Shown: positions 1 to 7,264, counted from the stretch's first letter. The stretch: 19,522 nucleotides of DNA from JBEIUO01 sp964549785 (GCA_964549785.1 CAZJXA010000041.1:1-19522); one strand, 5' to 3'. Notes: generated by a model from the letters alone, not told the origin. Made by a program: numbers and translations.

Positions 1-305
1 CTGCCACCCCAGCCGCCACCACCGCCGCCTCGGCTGCCGCCGCCGCCACCAAAGCCACCTTCGGTCTTGGGACGGGCTTCATTGACAGTCAGGTCGCGGC
101 CGCCGTTTTGCTGGCCGTGAAGGGCGGTGATGGCCGCGCGGGCCTCGTCGTCACTCGCCATCTCAATGAATCCGAAGCCGCGCGAGCGGCCCGTCTCGCG
201 GTCCATCACAATGGACGACGAGGTGACCTGGCCGTACGGCTCGAACATGCCGCGAAGGTCGGAGTCGGTGGTCTGGAACGGAAGGTTTCCAACGTACAAT
301 TTCAT
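1..305 (-). CDS. RRM-type RNA-binding protein with glycine-rich tail (3' end cut off)
   Basis: The reading frame starts at ATG 303-305 and runs off the left edge after 101 codons. It is one RNA recognition motif: RNP2 is LYVGNL (residues 3-8) and RNP1 is RGFGFIEM (about residues 42-49), both intact, including the aromatic residues that stack on RNA. From about residue 83 it becomes a glycine-rich tail with RGG-like elements (GGFGGGGGGSRGGGGG), cut off by the window edge. This architecture (about 80-residue RRM plus RGG tail) matches the small bacterial RNA-binding proteins of cyanobacteria and planctomycetes, often cold-induced. They bind single-stranded RNA in the cytoplasm, and targets here are unknown. 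No strong Shine-Dalgarno sequence precedes the ATG, but the RNP2 motif right after it leaves little doubt about the start. It is divergent from nusA. Confidence 0.93.
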   Translation of the reverse strand, partial: MKLYVGNLPFQTTDSDLRGMFEPYGQVTSSSIVMDRETGRSRGFGFIEMASDDEARAAITALHGQQNGGRDLTVNEARPKTEGGFGGGGGSRGGGGGGWGG

Positions 306-505
306 ACTGACACTCACTTGCAAAGGCAGCCCGAGATTCTTGGAACATGTACCGGTGCAGAAACCTCGGGCGGTCTTTGAGCGTCGGTCGCCGGGTCCAA
401 CCCCGGGTCTGGGAATGATACGCGCCGGTCGGAGTCGAATTCTCGCTCCGGAAAAACGGCCGTTCCGCGCCACGGGGCGGCACGCCAGCGTGTCGGACTT
501 CCGTG

Positions 506-534
506 TTGATCCGGACCGCGAGCCGCGATAACCT
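506..534 (+). promoter_or_regulatory. Candidate sigma-70-type promoter for the nusA operon
   Basis: TTGATC at 506-511 and TAACCT at 529-534 are separated by exactly 17 bp and point toward nusA. They match four and four of six consensus positions respectively. Transcription would start near 541, placing a small hairpin at the 5' end of the transcript. This is a sequence match only. In GC-rich DNA this combination is uncommon but not unique, and promoter consensus in this lineage is not firmly known. Confidence 0.35.
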
Positions 535-583
535 AGATCGGGCCAAAAGGGGGTGTTCCTCTTTTTCCCGGAGTTGGAAAGCC

Positions 584-613
584 ATGCACATGGTCAACGA
601 CTATGCCCTTTGA
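584..613 (+). other. Possible 9-codon leader ORF upstream of nusA
   Basis: ATG 584 to TGA 613 would encode MHMVNDYAL. GGAG at 570-573 sits 10 nt upstream of the ATG. This is a better ribosome site than several real genes in the window have. It shows no run of identical codons that would suggest classical amino-acid attenuation. It may be chance, and only conservation or ribosome profiling would decide. Confidence 0.2.
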
Positions 614-921
614 GACGAAGCCATCCATGAGCGTTTGCTCTTGGCGGTTGTCGTTCCGGGCGATCCGGAGTGGTCCGGCGAGTCCCCATCTTGGGGCTCC
701 CAAGCCGTAGAGGTTCCCGAAAAAACGGGATCTCCATTTGGCTTGGGAAACCGGGCCATGTCAGGGAGAACCCGTTTTCGGTTCGAACGGCGTTGCCGAC
801 TCGAAACTGAAAAGCGGTTGGCGTTGATCGGCGCGGGACTTTCCCTCCGTTCGGTGGTCTGTTCGTGCCCCGTCCGACATTCCGACATCCCGTGACTTTG
901 CCTCTCCTTGGAGCAGTGTTT

Positions 922-2250
922 ATGAAGACCGACGACATGATGAGGATTCTCGACTCGATCAGCCGCGATCGCAATATCGATCGTTCCATTCTGGTGAAAG
1001 ATCTCGAGCAGGCGATGGTGTCGGCGGCCCGCAAGCATTTCAGCACGCTCGACGTCGAAGAGTTCCTCTGCAAGTTCGACCCCATCTCCGGGAAGATGGA
1101 ACTCACCCGCCACGGTGAGCCGATGGAGATGCCCCCCGAGGCCTTCGGCCGGATCGCCGCCCAGACCTTTAAACAGGTGATGATTCAGCGCTTCCGCGAC
1201 GACGAACGCACCAGCATCCTCGATGAATACAGCAAGCGGATGGGCGAGATTGTCACGGGCGTAGCCCAGCGATACGAGGGCGGCGCACTCGTCGTCACGA
1301 TCGACCGGGCCGAGGCGTTCATGCCCCGGGGCGAGCAGATTCCCGGGGAACAGTTTACCGCGGGCGATCGCGTCCGCTGCATGATCCTGGACGTCCGCGA
1401 TGCCGGCAGCCAAGTGAAGATCGTCCTCTCCCGCAGCAACCCCGACTTCATCAAGCGTCTCTTTGAGGTCGAAGTCCCCGAGGTCGCCGAACGCATCATC
1501 GAGATTAAGGCCATGGCCCGCGAGGCCGGGTACCGCACCAAACTCGCCGTCTCCAGCATCGACGCCAAGGTTGACGCGGTCGGAGCGTGCGTCGGCGTTC
1601 GCGGCAGCCGAATCAAGAACATCGTCGATGAACTCAACGGCGAAAAAATCGACATTGTCCGCTGGAACGAATCCAGCCAGATTCTCATTCAGAACTCCCT
1701 CAAGCCGGCCGAGGTCGCCGAGATCAGCCTTTGCTTCGAGTTAGGCCGGGCCACGGTCGTCGTCCGCGACGATCAACTGAGCCTCGCCATCGGCAAACGT
1801 GGGCAGAACGTCCGGCTCGCTGCCCGTCTCACCGGTTGGGATATCGACATCCTGACGCCGGCCGAGTTCGCGAAGGGGGTCGAGACGATGTACGCGACCG
1901 TCCAGACAATCGAGGGAATCACCGAGGCCAAGGCCGACAAACTCGCCGCCTTGGGCATGGTCAGCGTCTTCGATATCGAGGAGGTCGGCATCGAGGTTCT
2001 GATGACCGAGCTGGAAATCGACGAGGCCGTCGCGAAGTCAATCGTCGAAACCTGCGCCGTCAAGTCCAAGGAAGTTTCGCAGCAGCAGGCCAAGGACAAG
2101 GAAGAAAAGGAACGCAAGACCCGCGAGGACGCCGACGTCGCGCAGCGGCTCTTTGGTGAAGGCGGGGCGGTGCCCGAGGGGACGACGGACGTGCCGGCGG
2201 CCGGCGGCGACGCCGACAGCCGCGCTGCGGACATCCTCGGCCAAGGATGA
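922..2250 (+). CDS. nusA: Transcription termination/antitermination factor NusA
   Basis: A 442-residue NusA that binds RNA polymerase near the RNA exit channel and modulates pausing, termination and antitermination. Domains in order: N-terminal RNAP-binding domain (about 1-105), S1 domain (about 108-175), KH1 with GVRGSRIKNI (from residue 225), KH2 with IGKRGQNVR (around 290-298), then one helix-hairpin-helix-like module (about 326-385, IEGITEAKADKLAALG) and a Lys/Glu-rich tail. The family usually has about 350-500 residues, depending on how many C-terminal repeats are present. I chose ATG 922 (MKTDDMMRILDSI), with GGAG at 910-913 spaced 8 nt. A longer in-frame GTG at 865 adds residues with no family resemblance. 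It is first in the cluster nusA-infB-ylxP-rbfA, a widely conserved order. NusA often feeds back on its own operon elsewhere, and the long leader here would allow this. Confidence 0.98.
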   Translation: MKTDDMMRILDSISRDRNIDRSILVKDLEQAMVSAARKHFSTLDVEEFLCKFDPISGKMELTRHGEPMEMPPEAFGRIAAQTFKQVMIQRFRDDERTSILDEYSKRMGEIVTGVAQRYEGGALVVTIDRAEAFMPRGEQIPGEQFTAGDRVRCMILDVRDAGSQVKIVLSRSNPDFIKRLFEVEVPEVAERIIEIKAMAREAGYRTKLAVSSIDAKVDAVGACVGVRGSRIKNIVDELNGEKIDIVRWNESSQILIQNSLKPAEVAEISLCFELGRATVVVRDDQLSLAIGKRGQNVRLAARLTGWDIDILTPAEFAKGVETMYATVQTIEGITEAKADKLAALGMVSVFDIEEVGIEVLMTELEIDEAVAKSIVETCAVKSKEVSQQQAKDKEEKERKTREDADVAQRLFGEGGAVPEGTTDVPAAGGDADSRAADILGQG

Positions 2251-2274
2251 TCGGATATCGACTCTTGAAGTAGT

Positions 2275-2303
2275 CCGCCGCGGGCCAAATCGGCCCCCGG
2301 CGG
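2275..2303 (+). promoter_or_regulatory. Strong GC hairpin between nusA and infB
   Basis: In the 148-bp nusA-infB gap, CCGCCG (2275-2280) pairs with CGGCGG (2298-2303) and GGGCC (2282-2286) with GGCCC (2292-2296). There is one C-C mismatch and a 5-nt loop. A loose T-rich stretch (2306-2332) follows, but no uninterrupted T-run directly abuts the stem, so it is not a textbook intrinsic terminator. It could act as a NusA-sensitive pause or attenuator, or as an RNA-processing stop that sets NusA:IF2 ratios. The structure is read from sequence; the role is inferred. Confidence 0.45.
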
Positions 2304-2385
2304 GATTTGACAGGTTCTTATTCGGTCGTTTTGGTTCGGGCGACAGGCACGGAACGGGCGGATGGTTATTTCACCGGTTGGATTT

Positions 2386-2389
2386 GGAG
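2386..2389 (+). promoter_or_regulatory. Shine-Dalgarno GGAG that decides the TTG start of infB
   Basis: GGAG lies 9 nt before TTG 2399, the codon immediately preceding the conserved N-terminal sequence AKQKKIFELAKEL. No in-frame ATG or GTG lies between the upstream non-family sequence and this domain. The frame is open back to 2153, but that stretch overlaps nusA and crosses the intergenic hairpin. Confidence 0.6.
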
Positions 2390-2398
2390 CACGCGGTC

Positions 2399-5300
2399 TT
2401 GGCCAAGCAAAAGAAGATCTTTGAACTCGCGAAAGAACTCAGCGTCGACTCGAAGACCATCATCGAGAAGTGTCACGCCGAGGGCGTTTCCAAAGAGGTG
2501 GTCAAAACCCACATGTCGCCCATCAGTTTCGGGCTTGAGGCCTCGATCCGGGATTGGTTCACGGCCAGCCCGGAGGCGGCCCACACCGCCGTCGAGACCG
2601 CTTCGAAGGTTGATCTCGAGCACTTGAAACGCCCTTCGGCGCGGAAAAAAGTTGTCGGGAAAGCCGATGCCGAGACACACGCGGCGGACTCCGCCACGGC
2701 CGTCCTCGAGCGTACCGCTCCTTCGGACTCTCAGTCCGTCACCGCCGCCGTGCCGCCCGCGCCGGAAAACGATGCCTCATCGCCAGCCTCCGCAGCGGCC
2801 GCGACCTCTCCCGCCCACGCCGACGCCCGCAACAGCAGGATCGGCAAACAGGAAACCGCCGAAACAAATCGGACGGGCACCGTTTCCGACGACACGGTCG
2901 AACCCAAGCCGCTTCCGCGCCCGGCCGTCGTTCCGCCCGTCGCCCGCGCTGGGACGTCCGCCACCGAATCCTCGACATCGCCCGAAACGGAGTCGTATTC
3001 GACTCCGTCCCGCGATGCCGAGGGCCCCGGAACGGCGGAGCGACCGGAAGCCGCCGCCGAACCCGATGCCGGCCCGGCCGATGCGGGCGAACCGGTTCCG
3101 CATTCCGCCACGCGGCCGGGGACGTCCGGCACGTTGCCGCACCATCGGCCTGGTTCCACCGGACGCCCGGCCAATCGGCCCGCGACGATGAACGTCCCGA
3201 CCCGACCAACTGTGGTGGCGCCCGCCGGTCAGCGGATGGGTATCCCGACGGCGGCCAAGATGGCCGGCCCCAAGGTAGTCCGGGTCGAAGCGCCGGAGCC
3301 CGATCAGGCACCGCGCCCCCGTCGACCGATGGGCGCGAGCGGCCCCACCGGCACCACCGGACCGCGCGGTCCTCGTCCCGCCGGACCCGGCGGTACAACA
3401 ACGTCCGACGACAGCAGCAGAAGCCCCCGCCGCAAGCCGGGCATGGGTGCCAGTACGGGCACGGGGGCCGGTGCCGCCGCGGCCGCCGCGAAACGCTCCA
3501 GCGGCGTGGGCGTTCCGCCCCGCCGGAGGGCCAACAGCGGGGAGGAATGGGTCGGCGGTCAGATCTTCTCCGAGCAGGACATGATCGAGCGCGAGGCCCG
3601 CCTCCTGAAGGCCGGCGGCTTCCTCAAGAAGCGCAAGCAGGATCTTTCCAAGGGTAACGCCACCGGCGAGCGGGCCCCCACCGCCGCCGAAGTCGGTGGC
3701 TTGGTCCGCATCTCGGCTCCGTTCACGATCAAGGATTTGTCGGCCGCCACCGGCATCAAGGGCGCCGACATCGTCAAGAAGTTGTTCCTTCAGAGCGTCA
3801 TGGCCACGATCAACTCCGGCATCGATCCCGCCAAAGCGGCCGAGATCATGCTCGACTTTGATATCGAGCTCGAAGTCGTCGAGGCCCGAAGCGCTGAAGA
3901 GGTGGTTTCCGCCGACTTCGAGAAGCGTGAGTCCAACGATCTGCGGTCGCGCGGCCCGGTCGTCACCATTCTTGGGCACGTCGATCACGGCAAAACCAGC
4001 CTGCTCGATAAAATCCGCAATGCCAACGTCGCCGCAGGCGAGGCCGGCGGAATCACCCAGAAGACCAGTGCCTTCGTCGCCGAAGTCGAGGTCGAAAACG
4101 TCAAGAAGCAGGTGGTTTTCCTCGATACGCCGGGCCACGAGGCATTCACGAGCATGCGTGCCCGCGGCGCCAAGATGACAGACGTCGTGGTCCTGGTCGT
4201 TTCGGCCCCCGAAGGCGTCATGCCCCAGACGATCGAGAGCATCAATCACGCCAAGGCCGCGAAGGTGCCGATCGTGGTGGCGCTCAACAAGATCGACCGT
4301 CCCGACGCGACGGACGGCCAGGTTCAAAAGACCTTGGGCGAACTCGCGAAGGCCGGTCTTAACCCGGTAGAGTGGGGCGGCGACACCGAAGTCATCCGGA
4401 CCAGCGCAACGTCCGGACAGGGCATCAAGGAACTTCTTGAAACCCTCGATTACCAGTCCCAACTCCTGGACCTCAAGGCCGACTTCAGCGGTGCCGCCCA
4501 AGGCACCGTGATCGAGGCCAAAGTCGAGGAAGGCCGCGGCGCGGTCGCCAACCTGCTCATGCAGCAGGGGCAACTCAAGGTCGGCGACTTCATCGTCATG
4601 GGCCGCTCGTTCGGGCGTGTCCGTGATATCACCGACGACAAGGGAAAACGCATCAAGATCGCCACGCCGCCGACGCCGGTGCAGGTTTCGGGTATCGACG
4701 AAGTGTGCGATGCGGGTGACAAGTTCTACGTGGTCGACTCCTTGAAGAAGGCCTTGGAAGCGGCCGAACAACGCCGCAGCCGCGAGCGTCAGACGACCCT
4801 CGCCCAGCCGAAACTCACGCTCGACAACCTCTTCAACCAGATGTCGGTCGCGAGCGGCGAGTCGGAAGTCAAAGAGATCAAGATCGTTCTCAAGACAGAC
4901 CAGCAGGGCACGGTCGACGTGCTGCGGGCCGAGTGCGAAAAGGTCAAGACCGCCGAGGTCAAGGTCCGGGTGCTCGACGCCGCCGTTGGCGGCATCACCG
5001 AAAGCAACGTCCTTCTGGCCGATGCCAGCCGGGCGATCATCATCGGCTTCAACGTCATCCCCAGCGGCAAGGCCCGTGCCTTGGCCGAGCAGAAGGGTGT
5101 CGAAATCCGGACCTACCAGGTCATCTACGACATCACCGACGATCTCAAGAAGGCCGCCGAGGGCATGCTGGCCCCGGAACTCCGCGAGGACATCCTCGGC
5201 CACGCCGACGTCCGTCAGGTCTTCCGTATCTCCAAGGTCGGCGCCATCGCCGGCTGCTATGTCACCGACGGCACCGTGCAGCGCGACGCCCTTATCCGCG

Positions 5301-5485
5301 TCACCCGCAACGGCGTGGTCATCGAGAGCGACCGCAAACTGGCGCAGCTCAAGCGTGTCAAGGACGACGCGAAGGAAGTTCGCTCCGGCCTCGAGTGCGG
5401 CATGAAGATCGACGGCTACGACGACATCAAGGAGGGTGACGTTCTCGAGTGCTATCGCAAGACCGAGGTCAAGCGGACGCTGTGA
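2399..5485 (+). CDS. infB: Translation initiation factor IF-2
   Basis: A 1028-residue IF2, the GTPase that places initiator tRNA on the 30S subunit and promotes subunit joining. N-terminal IF2_N module at about 3-50 (KIFELAKELSVDSKTIIEKC). A low-complexity Pro/Ala/Thr/Ser linker follows at about 70-430, with a collagen-like Gly-X-Y patch (GPTGTTGPRGPRPAGPGG). A second IF2_N-like segment spans about 434-500. The G domain has G1 GHVDHGKT 526-533, G2 GGITQKT 550-556, G3 DTPGH 576-580 and G4 NKID 630-633. Domains II-IV follow, with GGITE and GAIAGC conserved. The start is TTG 2399. Most IF2s are 700-1000 residues, the extra length here being the linker. Odd: switch I reads ITQK where nearly all IF2s I know read ITQH. 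The ORF ends 65 bp before the chosen ylxP start. Confidence 0.98.
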   Translation: MAKQKKIFELAKELSVDSKTIIEKCHAEGVSKEVVKTHMSPISFGLEASIRDWFTASPEAAHTAVETASKVDLEHLKRPSARKKVVGKADAETHAADSATAVLERTAPSDSQSVTAAVPPAPENDASSPASAAAATSPAHADARNSRIGKQETAETNRTGTVSDDTVEPKPLPRPAVVPPVARAGTSATESSTSPETESYSTPSRDAEGPGTAERPEAAAEPDAGPADAGEPVPHSATRPGTSGTLPHHRPGSTGRPANRPATMNVPTRPTVVAPAGQRMGIPTAAKMAGPKVVRVEAPEPDQAPRPRRPMGASGPTGTTGPRGPRPAGPGGTTTSDDSSRSPRRKPGMGASTGTGAGAAAAAAKRSSGVGVPPRRRANSGEEWVGGQIFSEQDMIEREARLLKAGGFLKKRKQDLSKGNATGERAPTAAEVGGLVRISAPFTIKDLSAATGIKGADIVKKLFLQSVMATINSGIDPAKAAEIMLDFDIELEVVEARSAEEVVSADFEKRESNDLRSRGPVVTILGHVDHGKTSLLDKIRNANVAAGEAGGITQKTSAFVAEVEVENVKKQVVFLDTPGHEAFTSMRARGAKMTDVVVLVVSAPEGVMPQTIESINHAKAAKVPIVVALNKIDRPDATDGQVQKTLGELAKAGLNPVEWGGDTEVIRTSATSGQGIKELLETLDYQSQLLDLKADFSGAAQGTVIEAKVEEGRGAVANLLMQQGQLKVGDFIVMGRSFGRVRDITDDKGKRIKIATPPTPVQVSGIDEVCDAGDKFYVVDSLKKALEAAEQRRSRERQTTLAQPKLTLDNLFNQMSVASGESEVKEIKIVLKTDQQGTVDVLRAECEKVKTAEVKVRVLDAAVGGITESNVLLADASRAIIIGFNVIPSGKARALAEQKGVEIRTYQVIYDITDDLKKAAEGMLAPELREDILGHADVRQVFRISKVGAIAGCYVTDGTVQRDALIRVTRNGVVIESDRKLAQLKRVKDDAKEVRSGLECGMKIDGYDDIKEGDVLECYRKTEVKRTL

Positions 5486-5499
5486 GGCATTAGGCATCA
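5486..5499. repeat. Short tandem GGCATTA / GGCATCA
   Basis: Two 7-bp units differing at one base directly follow the infB stop. This may be a remnant of a simple tandem repeat, and I see no coding or regulatory role. It is too short to be confident that it is more than chance. Confidence 0.3.
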
Positions 5500-5550
5500 G
5501 GAACTCCGTATTCGGCCCGACTTCTTCAGTTGACCACGTTGTCCGCCCCC

Positions 5551-5970
5551 ATGCTCATCGGAATCCTCCAGTTTGAACTGCACATCCACGGGGCCGAGTC
5601 GCTCAAGGACAAGCGCCGCGTTCTGCTCAGCGTAAAGGACCGCCTGCACCGCGAGCACCTGGTCTCGGTGGCGGAGGTGGCCATGCAGGATTCCTTCCGT
5701 GTGGGCGTGCTCGGCCTCGCGCTCGTCGGGTCCGATGGCAAGCACCTGGGGGCCGTCTTGGACTCCATCCTCGCCAAACTCCGGGGTCTTCACGACGCCG
5801 AACTCGGTGAGGTCGCGCGCGAGATCCTCCACGGCAGCCAACTCTTCACCTCGGTGAGCGACGAGGGCGACCCGCTCGACGAAGAATCGCTCGCCGCCGA
5901 AATGCTTCGCCGCGCCTCCGACCCCCCACACGGAACCCCAGACGGACTTACAGACGGACCCACACCATGA
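5551..5970 (+). CDS. ylxP: YlxP-like DUF503 family protein
   Basis: A 139-residue protein starting MLIGILQFELHIHGAESLKD, the usual start of DUF503 (YlxP) proteins: a small alpha/beta fold with the conserved SLKDKRR motif (about residues 16-22), and EVAMQDSF downstream. The family is about 90-100 residues, so the last 35-40 here (acidic, then Pro/Gly/Thr-rich) are an added tail. Its place between infB and rbfA is the classic Gram-positive ylxP position, which supports the call. The function is not established; a link to ribosome biogenesis is suspected from context. I chose ATG 5551 by family alignment. In-frame TTGs at 5530 and 5539 would add MTTLSAP, and no start has a clear Shine-Dalgarno sequence. 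Its TGA overlaps the rbfA ATG as ATGA. Confidence 0.88.
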   Translation: MLIGILQFELHIHGAESLKDKRRVLLSVKDRLHREHLVSVAEVAMQDSFRVGVLGLALVGSDGKHLGAVLDSILAKLRGLHDAELGEVAREILHGSQLFTSVSDEGDPLDEESLAAEMLRRASDPPHGTPDGLTDGPTP

Positions 5971-6431
5971 ACGAACACAAACCCGAGCAAATGGCTGCTT
6001 CGCTCCAGCGGGCGGTTCAGCAGGTGATCGCCAAGGGGCTTCAAGATCCGCGGGTGTCGGGCCTTATCACGGTCACCAGCGTCAAGGTCACCTCCGACCT
6101 CGCCGAAGCCTTCATCCACGTCTCGATCTACCCCGAGGAAAAGGAAAAACTCACGCTCCACGGGCTCGAATCCGCGAAGTCCTTCATCCGAAGGGCCGCG
6201 GGAGACCTCGTCCGCAGCCGCTCCCTCCCCGCCTTCTTCTTCAAGCTCGACCGCTCGCTCAAGAAACAGGCGAAGATCCTTCAAGAGATCAATCGCGCCA
6301 TGGAAGAGACGAAAGATCGTTCATTCAGTTCTTCCTCGCCGGGATCGGACGCGCTCCCAAATCCGCCCGAGCACGACCTTCCAACCGCAACGCCGCCCGC
6401 CGCATCCCCTCATCCGGACGAACCCCGGTGA
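5967..6431 (+). CDS. rbfA: Ribosome-binding factor A
   Basis: A 154-residue RbfA, a KH-fold protein that binds the 30S subunit near the 5' end of 16S rRNA and is needed for late 30S maturation, especially in the cold. Family features: helix 1 (QMAASLQRAVQQVIAKGLQD), strand DPRVSGLITVTSVKVTSD, AEAFIHVSIYP, and the C-terminal helix with the characteristic LKKQAKILQEINRAMEE (about 95-113). The tail beyond about 115 is Ser/Pro/Ala-rich and probably disordered. The start overlaps the ylxP stop by 4 bp (ATGA) and its own stop overlaps the next GTG (GTGA). This indicates translational coupling on both sides. No good independent Shine-Dalgarno sequence is visible. Confidence 0.96.
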   Translation: MNEHKPEQMAASLQRAVQQVIAKGLQDPRVSGLITVTSVKVTSDLAEAFIHVSIYPEEKEKLTLHGLESAKSFIRRAAGDLVRSRSLPAFFFKLDRSLKKQAKILQEINRAMEETKDRSFSSSSPGSDALPNPPEHDLPTATPPAASPHPDEPR

Positions 6432-7264
6432 CGGGCGACCCCTCCAAAAAACTGGCCACGCTCCTCAAGCGGCTTCGCCATGCCCATCCTCCCGGCCACG
6501 GCGAGCCTCAGCACCCGACGCCCCCCGATGAGATGCTCGAACTCGACGCACCGACGCGCCATCTTGTATTTTCTCTGATGCTCTGGGAAACCAACACCTC
6601 GCACGCCCGGGCCGCGTGCCGCAAACTCAGCGAGTCTTTCGTCGACGCCAACGAACTCCGCGTCGCCTTCGAGGATGAGATCGCGCACGTCATCGGTGAC
6701 AAGTACCCGCTGGGCCTCGATCGCGCCCGCCGTCTCCGGGCCACGCTCGCCGATCTGTTCCGCAGATTCCACGCCATCAGCATTGCACCGCTCCTCGAAC
6801 TCAACAAGCGCGACGCTCGCCATCAGGTCGAGTCTCTCGAGGGGCTGCCCCCGTTTGTCTCCGCCCGAATCGCGTCCTTTGTCTTCGGAGCCCACGCCCT
6901 CCCGGTCGACGAGCGCCTCCGCGCTCTCCTCGCCGATGAAGGCATCGCCGATGAAGTCACCAGCGTCGAGAGCGTCCAGAACTGGCTCGAGCGGACCATC
7001 CCCGCCGAAGAGAGCCACTCCGTGGCGATTCTCTTCCAAGTTTGGTCAGACGAAGTCGGCCATGTGATCCGCAAAGATCCGCGATCCGCGGCCACCACGC
7101 TGAAGCCCCCCAAGCCCGACAAGGCGAGTCCCAAACCCCGTCCCGAGAAAAGCAGCGCCCCGAAGGCTGATCGCGGCAAACCCGACACCGCCACATCTGA
7201 CAGCGCCAAATCTGACAGCGCCAAGCCGGGCGGCCGCAAGTCTTCGGCTCGCGGCAAGGCCTGA
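6428..7264 (+). CDS. Degenerate HhH-GPD (endonuclease III-fold) protein with basic Lys/Pro tail
   Basis: A 278-residue protein, start GTG 6428 overlapping the rbfA TGA by 4 bp. I aligned it by eye to E. coli Nth. LATLLKRLRHAHP matches the Nth N-terminus, LVFSLMLWETNTSHARAA matches LLIAVLLSAQATDVSVNK, and LEGLPPFVSARIASFV then FGAHALPVDERLRALL match the HhH and the catalytic Asp helix. Asp161 fits the invariant Asp138 of Nth. The HhH glycines are gone, Ala146 sits where catalytic Lys120 should be, and three residues are missing between the two sites. With one Cys in total, the C-terminal iron-sulfur loop is absent. From about residue 220 the tail is Lys/Pro/Ser/Ala-rich, suggesting nucleic-acid binding. 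A base-excision activity is unlikely. A structural or RNA/DNA-binding role coupled to RbfA is possible but unproven. Confidence 0.75.
   Translation: MTGDPSKKLATLLKRLRHAHPPGHGEPQHPTPPDEMLELDAPTRHLVFSLMLWETNTSHARAACRKLSESFVDANELRVAFEDEIAHVIGDKYPLGLDRARRLRATLADLFRRFHAISIAPLLELNKRDARHQVESLEGLPPFVSARIASFVFGAHALPVDERLRALLADEGIADEVTSVESVQNWLERTIPAEESHSVAILFQVWSDEVGHVIRKDPRSAATTLKPPKPDKASPKPRPEKSSAPKADRGKPDTATSDSAKSDSAKPGGRKSSARGKA
7196..7225 (+). repeat. 15-bp tandem duplication inside the HhH-protein tail
   Basis: Two adjacent 15-bp units (7196-7210 and 7211-7225, TCTGACAGCGCCAAR) are identical except for the last base and encode SDSAK twice. The duplication is in frame and looks recent. It shows that the disordered tail tolerates length change. 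Confidence 0.7.

Larger units (their letters stand above)
306..921. other. Long intergenic region / nusA leader, no convincing protein gene
   Basis: This 616-bp gap separates the divergent RRM gene and nusA. The open frames across it lack family resemblance and overlap on both strands, so I treat them as chance. Structure can be seen. A promoter-like pair lies at 506-534 (plus). Just after it is an A/U-closed hairpin, AAAAGGGG 545-552 with CCTCTTTT 558-565. A 9-codon frame (ATG 584 to TGA 613, reading MHMVNDYAL) has GGAG at 570-573. Further hairpins are CTTGGG/CCCAAG (690-704, 3-nt loop) and TCCCG/CGGGA with an A6 loop (715-730). If the promoter is real, the nusA mRNA has a leader of about 380 nt. 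There is no rimP gene, which often precedes nusA elsewhere. Confidence 0.5.

Noticed and set aside
1..60. CCGCCR-rich stretch at the left edge as a microsatellite
   Set aside because: It is the reverse complement of glycine codons in the RGG tail of the RRM protein, so coding explains it.
163..597. 144-codon minus-strand frame between the RRM gene and nusA
   Set aside because: It overlaps the RRM gene in another frame, is Arg/Pro-rich and has no domain or good ribosome site. The region is better read as a leader or promoter region.
865..921. Extended GTG start for nusA
   Set aside because: The added 19 residues have no NusA resemblance, whereas ATG 922 has GGAG at 8 nt and starts at the family N-terminus.
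594..1413. Minus-strand frames of 170 and 270 codons at the start of nusA
   Set aside because: They overlap NusA antisense for much of their length and contain no recognisable motif.
2307..2312. Perfect TTGACA in the nusA-infB gap as an infB promoter
   Set aside because: No acceptable -10 sequence occurs 16-18 bp downstream (around 2329-2336 is TTTTGG-like), so I do not call a promoter.
2777..5497. 906-codon open frame antisense to infB
   Set aside because: It is a GC-rich shadow of infB in the antisense frame. The translation is low-complexity, rich in Asp/Leu/Val and His/Gly, with no recognisable domain, and IF2 fully explains the region.
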